This document shows, in pieces, positions 36,190 to 43,982 of a DNA stretch of 64,000 nucleotides. Within the stretch, counting starts at the first letter, position 1; the number at the start of each line of letters is the position of its first letter. The translations under genes and the position numbers were made by a program. The stretch is from contig CAWGVW010000001.1 of NCBI GenBank assembly GCA_963826145.1, positions 1,612,001 to 1,676,000 on the forward strand. Direction: 5' to 3'. Under the pieces are notes generated by a model, which was not told where the DNA came from, made no database searches, and saw only the letters and a list, made by a program, of their open reading frames with translations. Origin of the DNA: JBGPLJ01 sp963826145 (lineage in GTDB: Bacteria > Pseudomonadota > Gammaproteobacteria > Steroidobacterales > Steroidobacteraceae).

Positions 36190-36738
36190 TCAGGCGCCGC
36201 GTGCGACGACGACACGCGCTGGCCGCAGCAACCGGCCGTTCAGCTGATAGCCCTTCTGCACGACCTTGATGACCGCATTCGCCTCGGCGCCAGCTGCATC
36301 CTGCATCGCAATTGCTTCGTGCAGCTCCGGATTGAAGCGCTCGCCCGTGGGGTCGATCGCGCGTATGCCGTGTTTCTGGATCGCCGACTGCAGAAGCGTC
36401 AAGGTGGCCTGCTGCCCCTCTACCAGGGAGCGGTCGCTCGATGACTCGGCGAGGGCGATACCTGCCTCGAGGCTGTCGAGGACGCCGAGCAAATCCTGGC
36501 CGAAGCGCTCGAGCCCATACTTGTGCGCCTGCTCGACATCGCGCTGGCTGCGCTTGCGGAAATTGTCGAGTTCGGCCACGGCTCGCAGATGCAGATTTCG
36601 CTGCTCTTCGGCACGCGCCTCAGCCGCCGTCAGCGCGAATCGCAGCTCCTCGGCGCTGCCCGTCTCGAAAGTGTCGTCCGGCAACACGGCCGTTCGTTCC
36701 GGATCGTGGTCGGCCGGTGTTCTCGCGTCTTCCGCCAT
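36190..36738 (-). CDS. grpE: Nucleotide exchange factor GrpE
   Basis: The 182-residue DnaK partner releases ADP. A long N-terminal helix (LRFALTAAEARAEEQRNLHLRAVAELDNFRKR) precedes the beta domain, which shows the family signature GYQLNGRLLRPARVVVARG. NPELHEAIAMQ also matches. The first 25 residues are acidic and unstructured, as usual. The gene sits between hrcA and dnaK on the same strand. Confidence 0.95.
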   Translation of the reverse strand: MAEDARTPADHDPERTAVLPDDTFETGSAEELRFALTAAEARAEEQRNLHLRAVAELDNFRKRSQRDVEQAHKYGLERFGQDLLGVLDSLEAGIALAESSSDRSLVEGQQATLTLLQSAIQKHGIRAIDPTGERFNPELHEAIAMQDAAGAEANAVIKVVQKGYQLNGRLLRPARVVVARGA

Positions 36739-36755
36739 ATTACAAAACTCGCTAT

Positions 36756-36785
36756 ATTATCAATAAGTTAATAGAAGTACCTCAA
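36756..36785 (-). promoter_or_regulatory. Candidate promoter before grpE in an AT-rich hrcA-grpE gap
   Basis: On the minus strand TTGAGG (36785-36780) and GATAAT (36761-36756) are 18 bp apart, and the stretch is clearly AT-rich against a GC-rich background. It is 18-47 bp upstream of the grpE start. The boxes look like sigma-70; I see no CCCC-type -10 that would make it sigma-32. Confidence 0.45.
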
Positions 36786-36798
36786 GTTTCTTCTTGAG
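36781..36798. repeat. Perfect inverted repeat overlapping the grpE -35 region
   Basis: CTCAAG and CTTGAG (36781-36786 and 36793-36798) are separated by six bases and form a perfect 6-bp palindrome. The left arm overlaps the -35 box of the candidate grpE promoter. It is too short and T-poor for a terminator of hrcA, so an operator is possible. It does not resemble the CIRCE element (GAGTGCTAA half-sites). Confidence 0.4.
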
Positions 36799-36830
36799 AT
36801 CCCTGCATCGCTCCAGCGCCACTTTCTGGC

Positions 36831-37901
36831 CTATTTGAGCGTTTTCAAGGTCGAGCTCAGCATGCGTGCCGTAACTTCGACAATCGGAATGACGCGCTCG
36901 TAGGCCATGCGCGTCGGACCGATGACGCCGAGGACACCCACGACCTCATTGTCGAGCGTATAGGGCGCCGTCACCACGCTGCAGTCATCGAGGATCGTGT
37001 AGCCCGACTCCTGCCCGATGAAGATCTGCACGCCATCGCCATGCAGGCTCTGATCGAGGAGGTGCAGGATGTCGCGCTGCTCGTTGAAAGCCTCGAACAG
37101 GCGCCGCAACTTCTCGACGTTCGAGAGCTCCGCAAATCCCATCAGATTGGTTTCGCCGGCAATGACGAATTCGAGCCGGTCATCGCCCGGTCCGTCGAAG
37201 ACCTTCTGCGCCATCTGGATGGCATCGAGCATCATCTGGTTCATGTGGCGGCGGGTTTCCTGCAGCTGATCGACGAGCCCCGAGCGTACTTCCGCGAGCG
37301 TGCGTCCTCGAAACTGTTCGCTCAGAAAGTTCGCTGCCCGACGCAATTCCTCGGCCGAGTAGTACCGTTCGAGCTGCACCACCCGGTTCTGGACCTCGTG
37401 GCCGCTAACGACGAGCACCGCGAGCACGCGATTCTCCGACAGCGGTACGAATTCGATCTGGGTCAGGGACGGGTGATGGGCCCGCGGAACAGTCACCACT
37501 CCCGCCATCTGGGTGATCGCAGACAGGATCTGCGAGGTCGATGCGACGAGCGACTTGTGGTCCGAGCGATGCGCTTCGAGGCGGCGCTCAAGTTCGGATA
37601 CCTCGGCGCTCGCGAGCGGCTGCAGCCGGATAAGGGTGTCGACGAAAAGCCGATAGCCCTTGTCCGTGGGAATCCGGCCGGACGACGTATGGGGTGAGGT
37701 AATGAAGCCGAGCTGCTCGAGGTCGGCCAGCACGTTTCGAATCGTCGCCGAGCTCAGGCTCAAACCCGACTCCCTGGAAAGGGTTCGCGAGCCGACCGGC
37801 TGACCGTCCCGGATGTAGTTCTCGATGAGGACACGCAGCAGGAGCTGCGCCCGCTCGTTCAGGCGCTCATCGGTCGGGTCGATCGAATTGGATGTCGGCA
37901 T
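36831..37901 (-). CDS. hrcA: Heat-inducible transcription repressor HrcA
   Basis: The 356-residue repressor classically binds CIRCE operators and needs GroEL for folding. The N-terminal winged helix contains GSRTLSRESGLSLSSATIRNVLADLEQLGF and the conserved HTSSGRIPTDKGYRLFVD. The C-terminal half is the GAF-like dimerisation part, with YTILDDCSVVTAPY and GVIGPTRMAYERVIPIV. ATG 37901 is my choice; a GTG at 37934 would add 11 residues, and neither has a strong ribosome-binding site. No CIRCE is visible beside it. Confidence 0.93.
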   Translation of the reverse strand: MPTSNSIDPTDERLNERAQLLLRVLIENYIRDGQPVGSRTLSRESGLSLSSATIRNVLADLEQLGFITSPHTSSGRIPTDKGYRLFVDTLIRLQPLASAEVSELERRLEAHRSDHKSLVASTSQILSAITQMAGVVTVPRAHHPSLTQIEFVPLSENRVLAVLVVSGHEVQNRVVQLERYYSAEELRRAANFLSEQFRGRTLAEVRSGLVDQLQETRRHMNQMMLDAIQMAQKVFDGPGDDRLEFVIAGETNLMGFAELSNVEKLRRLFEAFNEQRDILHLLDQSLHGDGVQIFIGQESGYTILDDCSVVTAPYTLDNEVVGVLGVIGPTRMAYERVIPIVEVTARMLSSTLKTLK

Positions 37902-37958
37902 GATCGCCGTCGGTGACGTCTGCACAGGGTCCACGCCGGCGGCCGGCCGGCGAGCGGC

Positions 37959-37988
37959 AAGCTAGCCACGGGCTCCCGCTAACGTCAA
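37959..37988 (-). promoter_or_regulatory. Weak candidate promoter for hrcA
   Basis: On the minus strand TTGACG (37988-37983) and TAGCTT (37964-37959) are 18 bp apart, 58 bp upstream of the hrcA ATG. The -35 is good and the -10 poor. It lies in the 181-bp divergent gap to nadK. Confidence 0.3.
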
Positions 37989-38082
37989 GCCACCGCCGCC
38001 GGGCTCGCATGGCATTTACCGCGCAAACCACATCAGATCGTGCTGGCTGCGACCCTTACCCCGTGCTAAAAGGCGCGCATCC

Positions 38083-38991
38083 ATGGCAAGAAACATCCGC
38101 AAGATCGCCCTCATTGGCCGTGCCGCGGACGTGCGAGTTGCGGACGCGATGATCGCGCTCGGAGCCCACCTCGCGGGCGCACGCTACACGGTGTTCGTTA
38201 CGGCTGACGGAGCGCCGGAGTTTTCCGGCGCCAATGTCACGCGGGCAAGCGAGGAGGATATCGCGAGCCAGTCGGACCTCATTGTTGCCGTCGGCGGGGA
38301 CGGCACTCTGCTCTACGCGGCCCGGATGCTCGCCGGTCGCGACGTACCCCTGTTCGGCGTCAACCGGGGACGCCTCGGTTTCCTGACAGATGTGACGCCG
38401 GCCGAGATGCTCGAGTGCATCGATCAAGTGCTGGCCGGCGATTGCATCGAGGATCACCGGACGATGCTCGGCGCGACATTGACTAACCGTTCCGGCAGCA
38501 CCCAGTCGATGCAGGCGCTGAACGACGTGGTGCTGCAGAAGTGGGAGACGGGGCGCATGCTCGATTTCGAAACTACGATCGACGGCCGCTATGTGAACAC
38601 GCACGGCGGCGATGGCCTGGTCGTGGCGACGGCGACAGGCTCGACTGCCTACGCCCTGTCCTGCGGCGGACCGATCGTCGAACCCAATCTGGATGTCGTC
38701 GTGCTGGTGCCGATCTGTCCGCACACGCTGTCCGACAGGCCTATCGTTGTCCCGAGCCGCGCCCAGATCGATGTGCGCCTGGTCGAACGCCCCGACACCA
38801 AGGCTCAGGTCACTTGTGATGGTGCGATGCTCGGCGATCTTGAGCCCGGCGATGTTTTGACCATCGGACCAACATCCGCGCGTGTCACGCTGCTGCACCC
38901 GCCCGGTTACGACTATTTCCGCTTGCTGCGCTCGAAGCTCCGGTGGGGTCGCGGCGCGTTCCAGCAACCGGCTGGCAGCCACGAGGACTAG
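38083..38991 (+). CDS. nadK: NAD kinase
   Basis: The 302-residue enzyme phosphorylates NAD to NADP. The catalytic and nucleotide-binding motifs are VAVGGDGTLLYAAR, GVNRGRLGFLTD, ALNDVVLQK (the NE/D motif) and GDGLVVATATGSTAYALSCGGPIV. The gene is divergent from hrcA, and recN follows after 7 bp, so the two are an operon. The C-terminal LRSKLRWG followed by a short tail is typical of gammaproteobacterial members. Confidence 0.96.
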   Translation: MARNIRKIALIGRAADVRVADAMIALGAHLAGARYTVFVTADGAPEFSGANVTRASEEDIASQSDLIVAVGGDGTLLYAARMLAGRDVPLFGVNRGRLGFLTDVTPAEMLECIDQVLAGDCIEDHRTMLGATLTNRSGSTQSMQALNDVVLQKWETGRMLDFETTIDGRYVNTHGGDGLVVATATGSTAYALSCGGPIVEPNLDVVVLVPICPHTLSDRPIVVPSRAQIDVRLVERPDTKAQVTCDGAMLGDLEPGDVLTIGPTSARVTLLHPPGYDYFRLLRSKLRWGRGAFQQPAGSHED

Positions 38992-38998
38992 CTCGAGC

Positions 38999-40687
38999 GT
39001 GCTTGTCCACCTGCAGATTCGGGACTTCGCGCTGATCGATCGCATCGAGCTCGAATTCGATCGCGGACTTACGGTCGTCACCGGCGAAACAGGAGCGGGC
39101 AAATCCATCATCGTCGATGCCCTGCTCCTTGCGACCGGCGGGCGTGCCGGCGCAGACGTTATCCGTCATGGCGCCGACCGTGCGGAGATCAGCGCGACAT
39201 TCGACGTTGGCGATGACAGTGCTGCACAAGGCTGGCTCAAGGAGCAGGCAATCGACTGCGACCGGGAGTGCGTACTACGTCGCTCGATCACGGTGGACGG
39301 CCGTTCTCGCGGCTACATCAATGGGCAGGCTGTGCCTCTCCAGGCACTGCGCGCCCTCGGCGAGCTCCTGCTCGACATCCACGGCCAGCACGAGTTTCAG
39401 TCGCTTGGCCGCGCGCCTGTGCAGCGCGCGGCCCTGGACGCGCACGCCGCGCATGACTCGCTCGTCGCCAGAGTCGTCAACGTTCAAGCGCGGGTTGCCG
39501 AACTTGCCGAGAGGCATCGAGATCTGGAATCAAAAGCTTCCAACCGTTCCTCGCAGCTCGAGCTGCTTCGCTACCAGCTGCGCGAGCTCGACGCGCTGGC
39601 ATTGCAAGGCGGCGAAATCGAGTCGCTGGCTCTGGAACAGCGCCGCCATGCGAATCGCGGCCGCCTCGGCGAAGGCCTGCAGACGGTTGTCGATCAGCTC
39701 TATGACAGCGACAGCGGCAGCGCCTATTCGATTGTCAGCCGCGGCCAAACACTATTGCGCGGGCTGACGTCGCTCGACGCAACACTCGCCCCGACGGAGG
39801 CGCTGCTGGCCGAGGCGAGCGCTGCGCTTCGCGAAGCGGCGGACCAGGCGCGACACGCCCGTGAAGCTCTCGATGTCGACCCCGCCCGCCAGGACTGGGT
39901 CGAAAAGCGGCTCGCCGGCGTCGAGGAGCTTGCCCGCAAGCACAAAGTGCCGCCTGCCGAGCTCGTCGCGACGCGCGAGCGCATCTGGACTGAATTGCAA
40001 TCGCTCGAGAGCAGTGAAGTTCAGCTGAGCCAGCTGCAGCGCGAACTCGACCGGGCGACGGCCGAATACTTGGAAGCCGCGGGCCAGCTGACCAAGTCGC
40101 GCCGACGCGCGGCCAAAGCGTTGTCGACTGCGGTAACTGCCTTGATGCACGGGCTCGGCATGAGCGGCGGACGTTTCAATGCAAATGTCAGCACGCCGAG
40201 TCCGCTCCTCGTTCGGCGCGAAGGCGCGGACGACATTGAATTCGAGGTCACGGCAAATCCGGGCCAGCCCCTGAAACCGTTGTCGCGCGTTGCGTCCGGC
40301 GGCGAACTTTCCCGCATCAGTTTGGCGATTCAGGTCGCCGCTCTTACCCGGACCGCTATCCCGTGCATGGTATTCGACGAAGTGGACGCTGGCGTCGGCG
40401 GCGGGGTCGCGGAAATCGTGGGTCGCCAGCTGCGTCAGCTCGGCGAACGCGTGCAGGTGCTCTGCGTTACCCACTTGCCGCAGGTCGCATCACAAGGCCA
40501 TGGACACCTGCGCGTCCACAAGGTGACGGACGGCAAGGCAACGCGAACAGCCGCCGCTGCCCTCGGCACCCAGGAACGGATTGAAGAACTTGCGCGCATG
40601 CTCGGCGGGGTCGAGATCACCGCACGCGCGCGCGAACATGCCCGGGAAATGCTGAGGCTTGCCGCGCAAGCGGTTCGCAGCGGCTAG
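38999..40687 (+). CDS. recN: DNA repair protein RecN
   Basis: The 562-residue SMC-like ATPase acts in double-strand break repair. Walker A is GETGAGKS (about residue 33), followed by GELLLDIHGQHEFQSLGR. A central coiled coil comes next, then the ABC signature ASGGELSRISLAIQ and Walker B CMVFDEVDAGVGG, and finally VLCVTHLPQVASQGHGHLRV. I chose GTG 38999 (reading MLVHLQIRDFALIDRIEL), which matches the family N-terminus. The frame stays open upstream inside nadK but has no similarity there. No LexA box is evident in the 7-bp gap; control is probably from the nadK promoter or further upstream. Confidence 0.95.
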   Translation: MLVHLQIRDFALIDRIELEFDRGLTVVTGETGAGKSIIVDALLLATGGRAGADVIRHGADRAEISATFDVGDDSAAQGWLKEQAIDCDRECVLRRSITVDGRSRGYINGQAVPLQALRALGELLLDIHGQHEFQSLGRAPVQRAALDAHAAHDSLVARVVNVQARVAELAERHRDLESKASNRSSQLELLRYQLRELDALALQGGEIESLALEQRRHANRGRLGEGLQTVVDQLYDSDSGSAYSIVSRGQTLLRGLTSLDATLAPTEALLAEASAALREAADQARHAREALDVDPARQDWVEKRLAGVEELARKHKVPPAELVATRERIWTELQSLESSEVQLSQLQRELDRATAEYLEAAGQLTKSRRRAAKALSTAVTALMHGLGMSGGRFNANVSTPSPLLVRREGADDIEFEVTANPGQPLKPLSRVASGGELSRISLAIQVAALTRTAIPCMVFDEVDAGVGGGVAEIVGRQLRQLGERVQVLCVTHLPQVASQGHGHLRVHKVTDGKATRTAAAALGTQERIEELARMLGGVEITARAREHAREMLRLAAQAVRSG

Positions 40688-40705
40688 AACGCGAACGGCT
40701 TTTTT
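40673..40705 (+). terminator. Possible recN terminator
   Basis: GTTCGC (40673-40678) pairs with GCGAAC (40691-40696), followed by GGCTTTTTT. The stem is short (6 bp), the loop long (12 nt) and it overlaps the recN stop codon, so it is a weak call. The location between convergent recN and fur suits a terminator. Confidence 0.3.
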
Positions 40706-41133
40706 CAGCGCTGCGGGCGCCGCGGACAGTCTTTGCGGATGCAATGCCCGTACATCGTCAGCGAGTGATCCTTCAGTTCAAAGCCGAGCCGCTCGGCGAC
40801 AGCGCGCTGGCGATCCTCGATGCTCGCCTCCATGAACTCCTCAACCCGACCGCAATCCAAGCACACGATGTGATCGTGGTGTTCCCCCAGATTCAACTCG
40901 AAAACGGCCATGCCGTCCTCGAAATGCTGGCGAGTCACGAGTCCCGCGGATTCAAACTGGGTCAGGACGCGATAAACAGTCGCGAGTCCAATGTCCTCAT
41001 GCTGCTCGAGAAGCTTTCGATAGATGTCCTCGGCGCTCAAGTGGCGCACGCTGCTGCTCGCCAGAATGTCGAGAATCCGCATTCTGGGAACGGTCGCTTT
41101 GAGGCCGGCACGGCGCAGGTCGCTGCGTTCCAA
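40705..41133 (-). CDS. fur: Ferric uptake regulator Fur
   Basis: The 142-residue metal-dependent repressor has a winged-helix N-terminal half (AEDIYRKLLEQHEDIGLATVYRVLTQFESAGL) and a metal-binding half with GEHHDHIVCLDCGRVEEF plus a second Cys pair, HCIRKDC. The start is TTG 41133 with GGAG 7 nt upstream, and this N-terminus (ERSDLRRAGLKATVPRMRIL) aligns with Fur N-termini. It faces bamE divergently, as fur and omlA/bamE do in Pseudomonas. I saw no clear Fur box in the 93-bp gap. Confidence 0.96.
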   Translation of the reverse strand: MERSDLRRAGLKATVPRMRILDILASSSVRHLSAEDIYRKLLEQHEDIGLATVYRVLTQFESAGLVTRQHFEDGMAVFELNLGEHHDHIVCLDCGRVEEFMEASIEDRQRAVAERLGFELKDHSLTMYGHCIRKDCPRRPQR

Positions 41134-41226
41134 TCAAGTCTCCGTGGGGATTCGCTTGGAGGGAAATGCCGCGTCGATTATCCTCTCGGCCCGATCCGAT
41201 CACCAGTACGGTCCCGTCGCGTGAAC

Positions 41227-41637
41227 ATGAGCCAGTTGATCCAATCGTTTCGCCTGTCGCTTGGCGTCCTTGCACTCGGCATGTTGACGCTTGCTGCCGG
41301 CTGCGTTTACCGGATGAATATCCAGCAGGGAAATTTTCTGAAGCCGGAGGATGTCGACCGGGTCCAGACCGGCATGACCCGCAGCCAGGTTCGATTCATT
41401 CTCGGGACCCCGTTGGTCGCCGACAGCTTCGACGGCGATCGCTGGGACTACTACTACTCGTTCGTCAAGGGCCACTCGAGCAATAAGGAGATACGCCACG
41501 TCGTAGTGCGCTTTGACGGCGACAAGGTGGCCCAGGTCGAACGACTCAAGATGCCCGCCGCAAGCCTGCTTCAACCGGCGCCGGAACCGGCCGCGCCCGC
41601 GGACCCGTCACGCCTGCCCGACGTGCCGAGGACCTGA
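41227..41637 (+). CDS. bamE: Outer-membrane assembly lipoprotein BamE (SmpA/OmlA)
   Basis: The 136-residue lipoprotein of the BAM complex has a signal peptide with lipobox LAAGC (Cys26). The mature part contains YRMNIQQGNFLKPEDVDRVQTGMTRSQVRFILGTPLV, the typical BamE core, and then DRWDYYYSFVKG. The C-terminal Pro/Ala-rich tail is variable. An in-frame GTG at 41221 is a possible alternative start. It is divergent from fur and convergent with ratA. Confidence 0.95.
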   Translation: MSQLIQSFRLSLGVLALGMLTLAAGCVYRMNIQQGNFLKPEDVDRVQTGMTRSQVRFILGTPLVADSFDGDRWDYYYSFVKGHSSNKEIRHVVVRFDGDKVAQVERLKMPAASLLQPAPEPAAPADPSRLPDVPRT

Positions 41638-41656
41638 GCGACGCCGCTGCACGCCG

Positions 41657-42097
41657 TCAGGTCCGGTAGATCTCGCTAGCGCGGCGCGCAAACGCGCTCA
41701 CGACCGATTGACAGACACGGTCGAAGACCGGTTCGAGGAGCAGTCTTGCGGCGCGCGCCGCGAAGTCGTACTCGAGACTGAGCGTCGCACGCACCCCCTC
41801 GCCGGCGATATCGCCGAAACTCCATGCACCGCGCAGCGCACGGAAGGATCCGTCGATGAGTTCCATTTCGATTCGCCGATCCGGATCGAGCCGGTTGCGT
41901 GTCGTGAACGACAGATGCAGGGGTCCTTTGCGGATCTCGATGGCCGCGACCATGTGGACCGCATCCGCTTCGATCACGCGCGCGGTTGCGCAGCCCGGCA
42001 GGAATTCCGGATAGCGCACGACATCGTTGACGAGCGCATACATCTGGCCCGGCGAATACGGCAACAGGAGGCTCCGCTCGACGGTCTTGATGGTCAT
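41657..42097 (-). CDS. ratA: RatA/COQ10-family START-domain protein
   Basis: The 146-residue polyketide-cyclase/START-like protein shows LLLPYSPGQMYALVNDVVRYPEFLPGC, then the strand pattern to GAWSFGDI, and ends with a C-terminal helix FDRVCQSVVSAFARRASEIY. In E. coli RatA has been described as a toxin inhibiting 70S assembly, and in other bacteria homologues act in ubiquinone function like COQ10; which applies here is not visible. I chose ATG 42097; the frame extends to 42181 but that would run into smpB. ratA and smpB are divergent, a widespread pair. Confidence 0.9.
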   Translation of the reverse strand: MTIKTVERSLLLPYSPGQMYALVNDVVRYPEFLPGCATARVIEADAVHMVAAIEIRKGPLHLSFTTRNRLDPDRRIEMELIDGSFRALRGAWSFGDIAGEGVRATLSLEYDFAARAARLLLEPVFDRVCQSVVSAFARRASEIYRT

Positions 42098-42134
42098 GGT
42101 GTGGTGAGCGCCCGCACGGGCTAGCATTGTCCGC

Positions 42135-42602
42135 ATGGCAGAGAAGGAAACACAACCCGCCGCGATTGCGCTCAACCGCAAGGCGACGCACGACTATTTC
42201 ATCGAGGACCGGCAGGAAGCTGGTCTTGCGCTCATGGGCTGGGAGGTCAAGAGCCTGCGCGCGGGCCGGGCGCAGCTCACCGAAAGCTACGTGATCCTGC
42301 GCGCCAACGAAGCATGGCTGCTCGGCGCGCATTTTTCGCCGCTGACCTCTGCCTCAACGCATGTGAACGCGGATCCGGCCCGCACACGCAAACTCCTGCT
42401 GCATCGACATCAGATCGATCATCTCGCGGGGGCTGTCGAGCGCAAAGGCTACACGCTCATTCCGCTAAGGCTCTACTGGAAGGCTGGTCGCGCCAAACTC
42501 GAATTCGGGCTTGCCAAGGGTAAGAAGCAGCACGACAAGCGCGCCGCTGACAAGGACCGCGACTGGCAGCGTGACAAGGCGCGCCTCCTGCGCAATCGGT
42601 GA
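42135..42602 (+). CDS. smpB: tmRNA-binding protein SmpB
   Basis: The 155-residue partner of tmRNA in trans-translation has the core beta-barrel with NRKATHDYFIEDRQEAGLALMGWEVKSLRAGRAQL. The C-terminal basic tail (KGKKQHDKRAADKDRDWQRDKARLLRNR) inserts into the mRNA path. The ATG is at 42135, 37 bp from the divergent ratA start. ssrA begins 52 bp after the stop, so the SmpB-tmRNA pair is encoded together. Confidence 0.97.
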   Translation: MAEKETQPAAIALNRKATHDYFIEDRQEAGLALMGWEVKSLRAGRAQLTESYVILRANEAWLLGAHFSPLTSASTHVNADPARTRKLLLHRHQIDHLAGAVERKGYTLIPLRLYWKAGRAKLEFGLAKGKKQHDKRAADKDRDWQRDKARLLRNR

Positions 42603-42654
42603 CCGCCGTCGACATTGAATCCTCGACCTGGGCTACCATATCGCCCTTGCATTT

Positions 42655-43007
42655 GGGGGCGACCGGATTCGACGTGGGTCGCGAAACTTCAAGTGCGTGC
42701 CGAGGTGCAGTACATCTCGTAAAACATGCTGCAAACTTTAGTTGCCAACGACGACAACTACGCCTTAGCGGCTTAAGCCCCGCTAACCTCTGACTGGCAT
42801 GTGCTTATGCATCCAAATCAGGGGACGCGCTCATAAGCTCGCGAGCCGGTCGTGTCCAGGTTCCGGCCCGCAAAACGTTACTGGACTGGTTGCACGTTTT
42901 CCCCGCCCGCCGGGTAGCGTGCGATGAGAACAATAGGCGGGATACGCACGTAGGATCGTGAAGCGTAGGGCTTGCGGACGGGGGTTCGATTCCCCCCGCC
43001 TCCACCA
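42655..43007 (+). ncRNA. ssrA: tmRNA (ssrA), tag ANDDNYALAA
   Basis: A 353-nt one-piece tmRNA. The 5' acceptor arm GGGGGCG pairs with CGCCTCC before ACCA at 43007, and the T arm is GGGGGTTCGATTCCCCC. The tag frame runs 42744-42776 and reads ANDDNYALAA then TAA, matching the Pseudomonas-type tag. Short open frames across it are artefacts. A perfect hairpin follows immediately and may end the transcript. Confidence 0.96.
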
Positions 43008-43009
43008 TG

Positions 43010-43037
43010 TCGCCTCCGACCAACCGGTCGGAGGCGA
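43010..43037 (+). terminator. Strong hairpin after ssrA
   Basis: TCGCCTCCGACC (43010-43021), loop AACC, then GGTCGGAGGCGA (43026-43037) form a perfect 12-bp stem. Only a short pyrimidine stretch (TTCCCTT) follows rather than a T run. It starts 3 nt past the tmRNA CCA and is the obvious 3' end signal. Confidence 0.7.
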
Positions 43038-43044
43038 TTCCCTT

Positions 43045-43062
43045 GGCAAGTTAAAGCTTGCC
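43045..43062 (+). terminator. Second short hairpin after ssrA
   Basis: GGCAAG (43045-43050) and CTTGCC (43057-43062) form a perfect 6-bp stem with a 6-nt loop, followed by GCCTTTCC. It may back up the first terminator. Confidence 0.4.
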
Positions 43063-43126
43063 GCCTTTCCGACGATACCCCGGCCACGGGTAATTGGCCG
43101 GCGCGTCGCTGACTGCGCGCCGTCTC

Positions 43127-43972
43127 ATGGCGGGTTTCATGTTCATGCGTGCGGTGCTCAAGCGAGCGCGATGCATCACCGTAATGGCGTCCGGCGCATG
43201 CCTGTGTGCATGTAGTGGCGGTGGCGCGTCGGCACCCGTGGAACAGCAGCAGGCTGCGCGTGGGGTGTCACCGAGCGATCTTCAGATCGCAGAGCAACTC
43301 TACGCCGACAGTGCACGCACGCCGCCTGGCTTCTATTCGGAGCAGGCACCCGCTACGGGTTACACGACGACGTTTCACATCATGAATTCGGACATTGCCA
43401 TCGCGGCGCCAACGGACCCGGTCCACGAGCTTTGCACGAGCGACTGGAATGAAGCTTTCGACTGGTCCGAAACGGTTGCCGCCTCGCAGGCAGCGCCTAC
43501 CAACCTTACGGCGACCGAGACCACGGAGCAGTACTTCGAGTTCGCCCGTACTGCGCGCACGAATGCCTTGAACACGGAACAGATGCGGGTTTATCGATGC
43601 GAGTTTCTCGATCGCGACGGTGCCGACCTCGCACGACTGACGGGAGCCGCGGGTCACATCAACAAGCGCCCGCTGACGGGCGAGGATGTGCGCTGGACGC
43701 TCGAATATCTCTGGCATTTCAGCGCTTACAACAATGTCGACAACGCGGTATTGAAGTCGACGGCGACCGGCACCGCGGCAAGTCCGGCGCAGGAACTCAC
43801 GCTTGCGAACCTCACGCACGGCACGGGCCGGTCCGGCTGTGATCGGATCCGCGTCTTCACGTGGAGCCTTCGCGCGATTCCGGCGAGCGGAGAACTTGTG
43901 AGCGAACAACGCGAAGTGCGGAGCATTGACGCCCGTAGTGAGGCGGGCGTTGCTCAGCTCTGCGGGCCCTAG
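43127..43972 (+). CDS. Orphan lipoprotein of unknown function
   Basis: I do not recognise this protein of about 281 residues. It has a basic N-region (RAVLKRAR), a hydrophobic stretch and a lipobox LCAC with Cys about 29, followed by a Gly/Ser linker (SGGGASAP). The mature part is moderately acidic, with an aromatic-containing region (YTTTFHIMNSDIAIAAP, then CTSDWNEAFDWSE) and three further Cys spread over it; WTLEYLWHFSAYNNVDNAVL is a distinctive segment. No catalytic motif is visible. The start is uncertain: Met at 43127, 43139 and 43145 are all possible and none has a clear ribosome-binding site. It ends 10 bp before the convergent oxidoreductase gene. Confidence 0.8.
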   Translation: MAGFMFMRAVLKRARCITVMASGACLCACSGGGASAPVEQQQAARGVSPSDLQIAEQLYADSARTPPGFYSEQAPATGYTTTFHIMNSDIAIAAPTDPVHELCTSDWNEAFDWSETVAASQAAPTNLTATETTEQYFEFARTARTNALNTEQMRVYRCEFLDRDGADLARLTGAAGHINKRPLTGEDVRWTLEYLWHFSAYNNVDNAVLKSTATGTAASPAQELTLANLTHGTGRSGCDRIRVFTWSLRAIPASGELVSEQREVRSIDARSEAGVAQLCGP

Positions 43973-43982
43973 TACCCGCCTG

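Noticed and set aside
38030..38075. A GTGCTAA sequence before nadK, suggestive of a CIRCE half-site
   Set aside because: No matching TTAGCAC half-site lies nine bases away, so it is not a CIRCE element.
41134..41226. Fur box between fur and bamE
   Set aside because: I found no stretch close to the GATAATGATAATCATTATC palindrome; only isolated GATTAT-like words.
42805..43087. Short frames across the 3' half of ssrA (for example ESNPRPQALRF)
   Set aside because: Artefacts of reading the tmRNA; the acceptor/T-arm sequence explains them.
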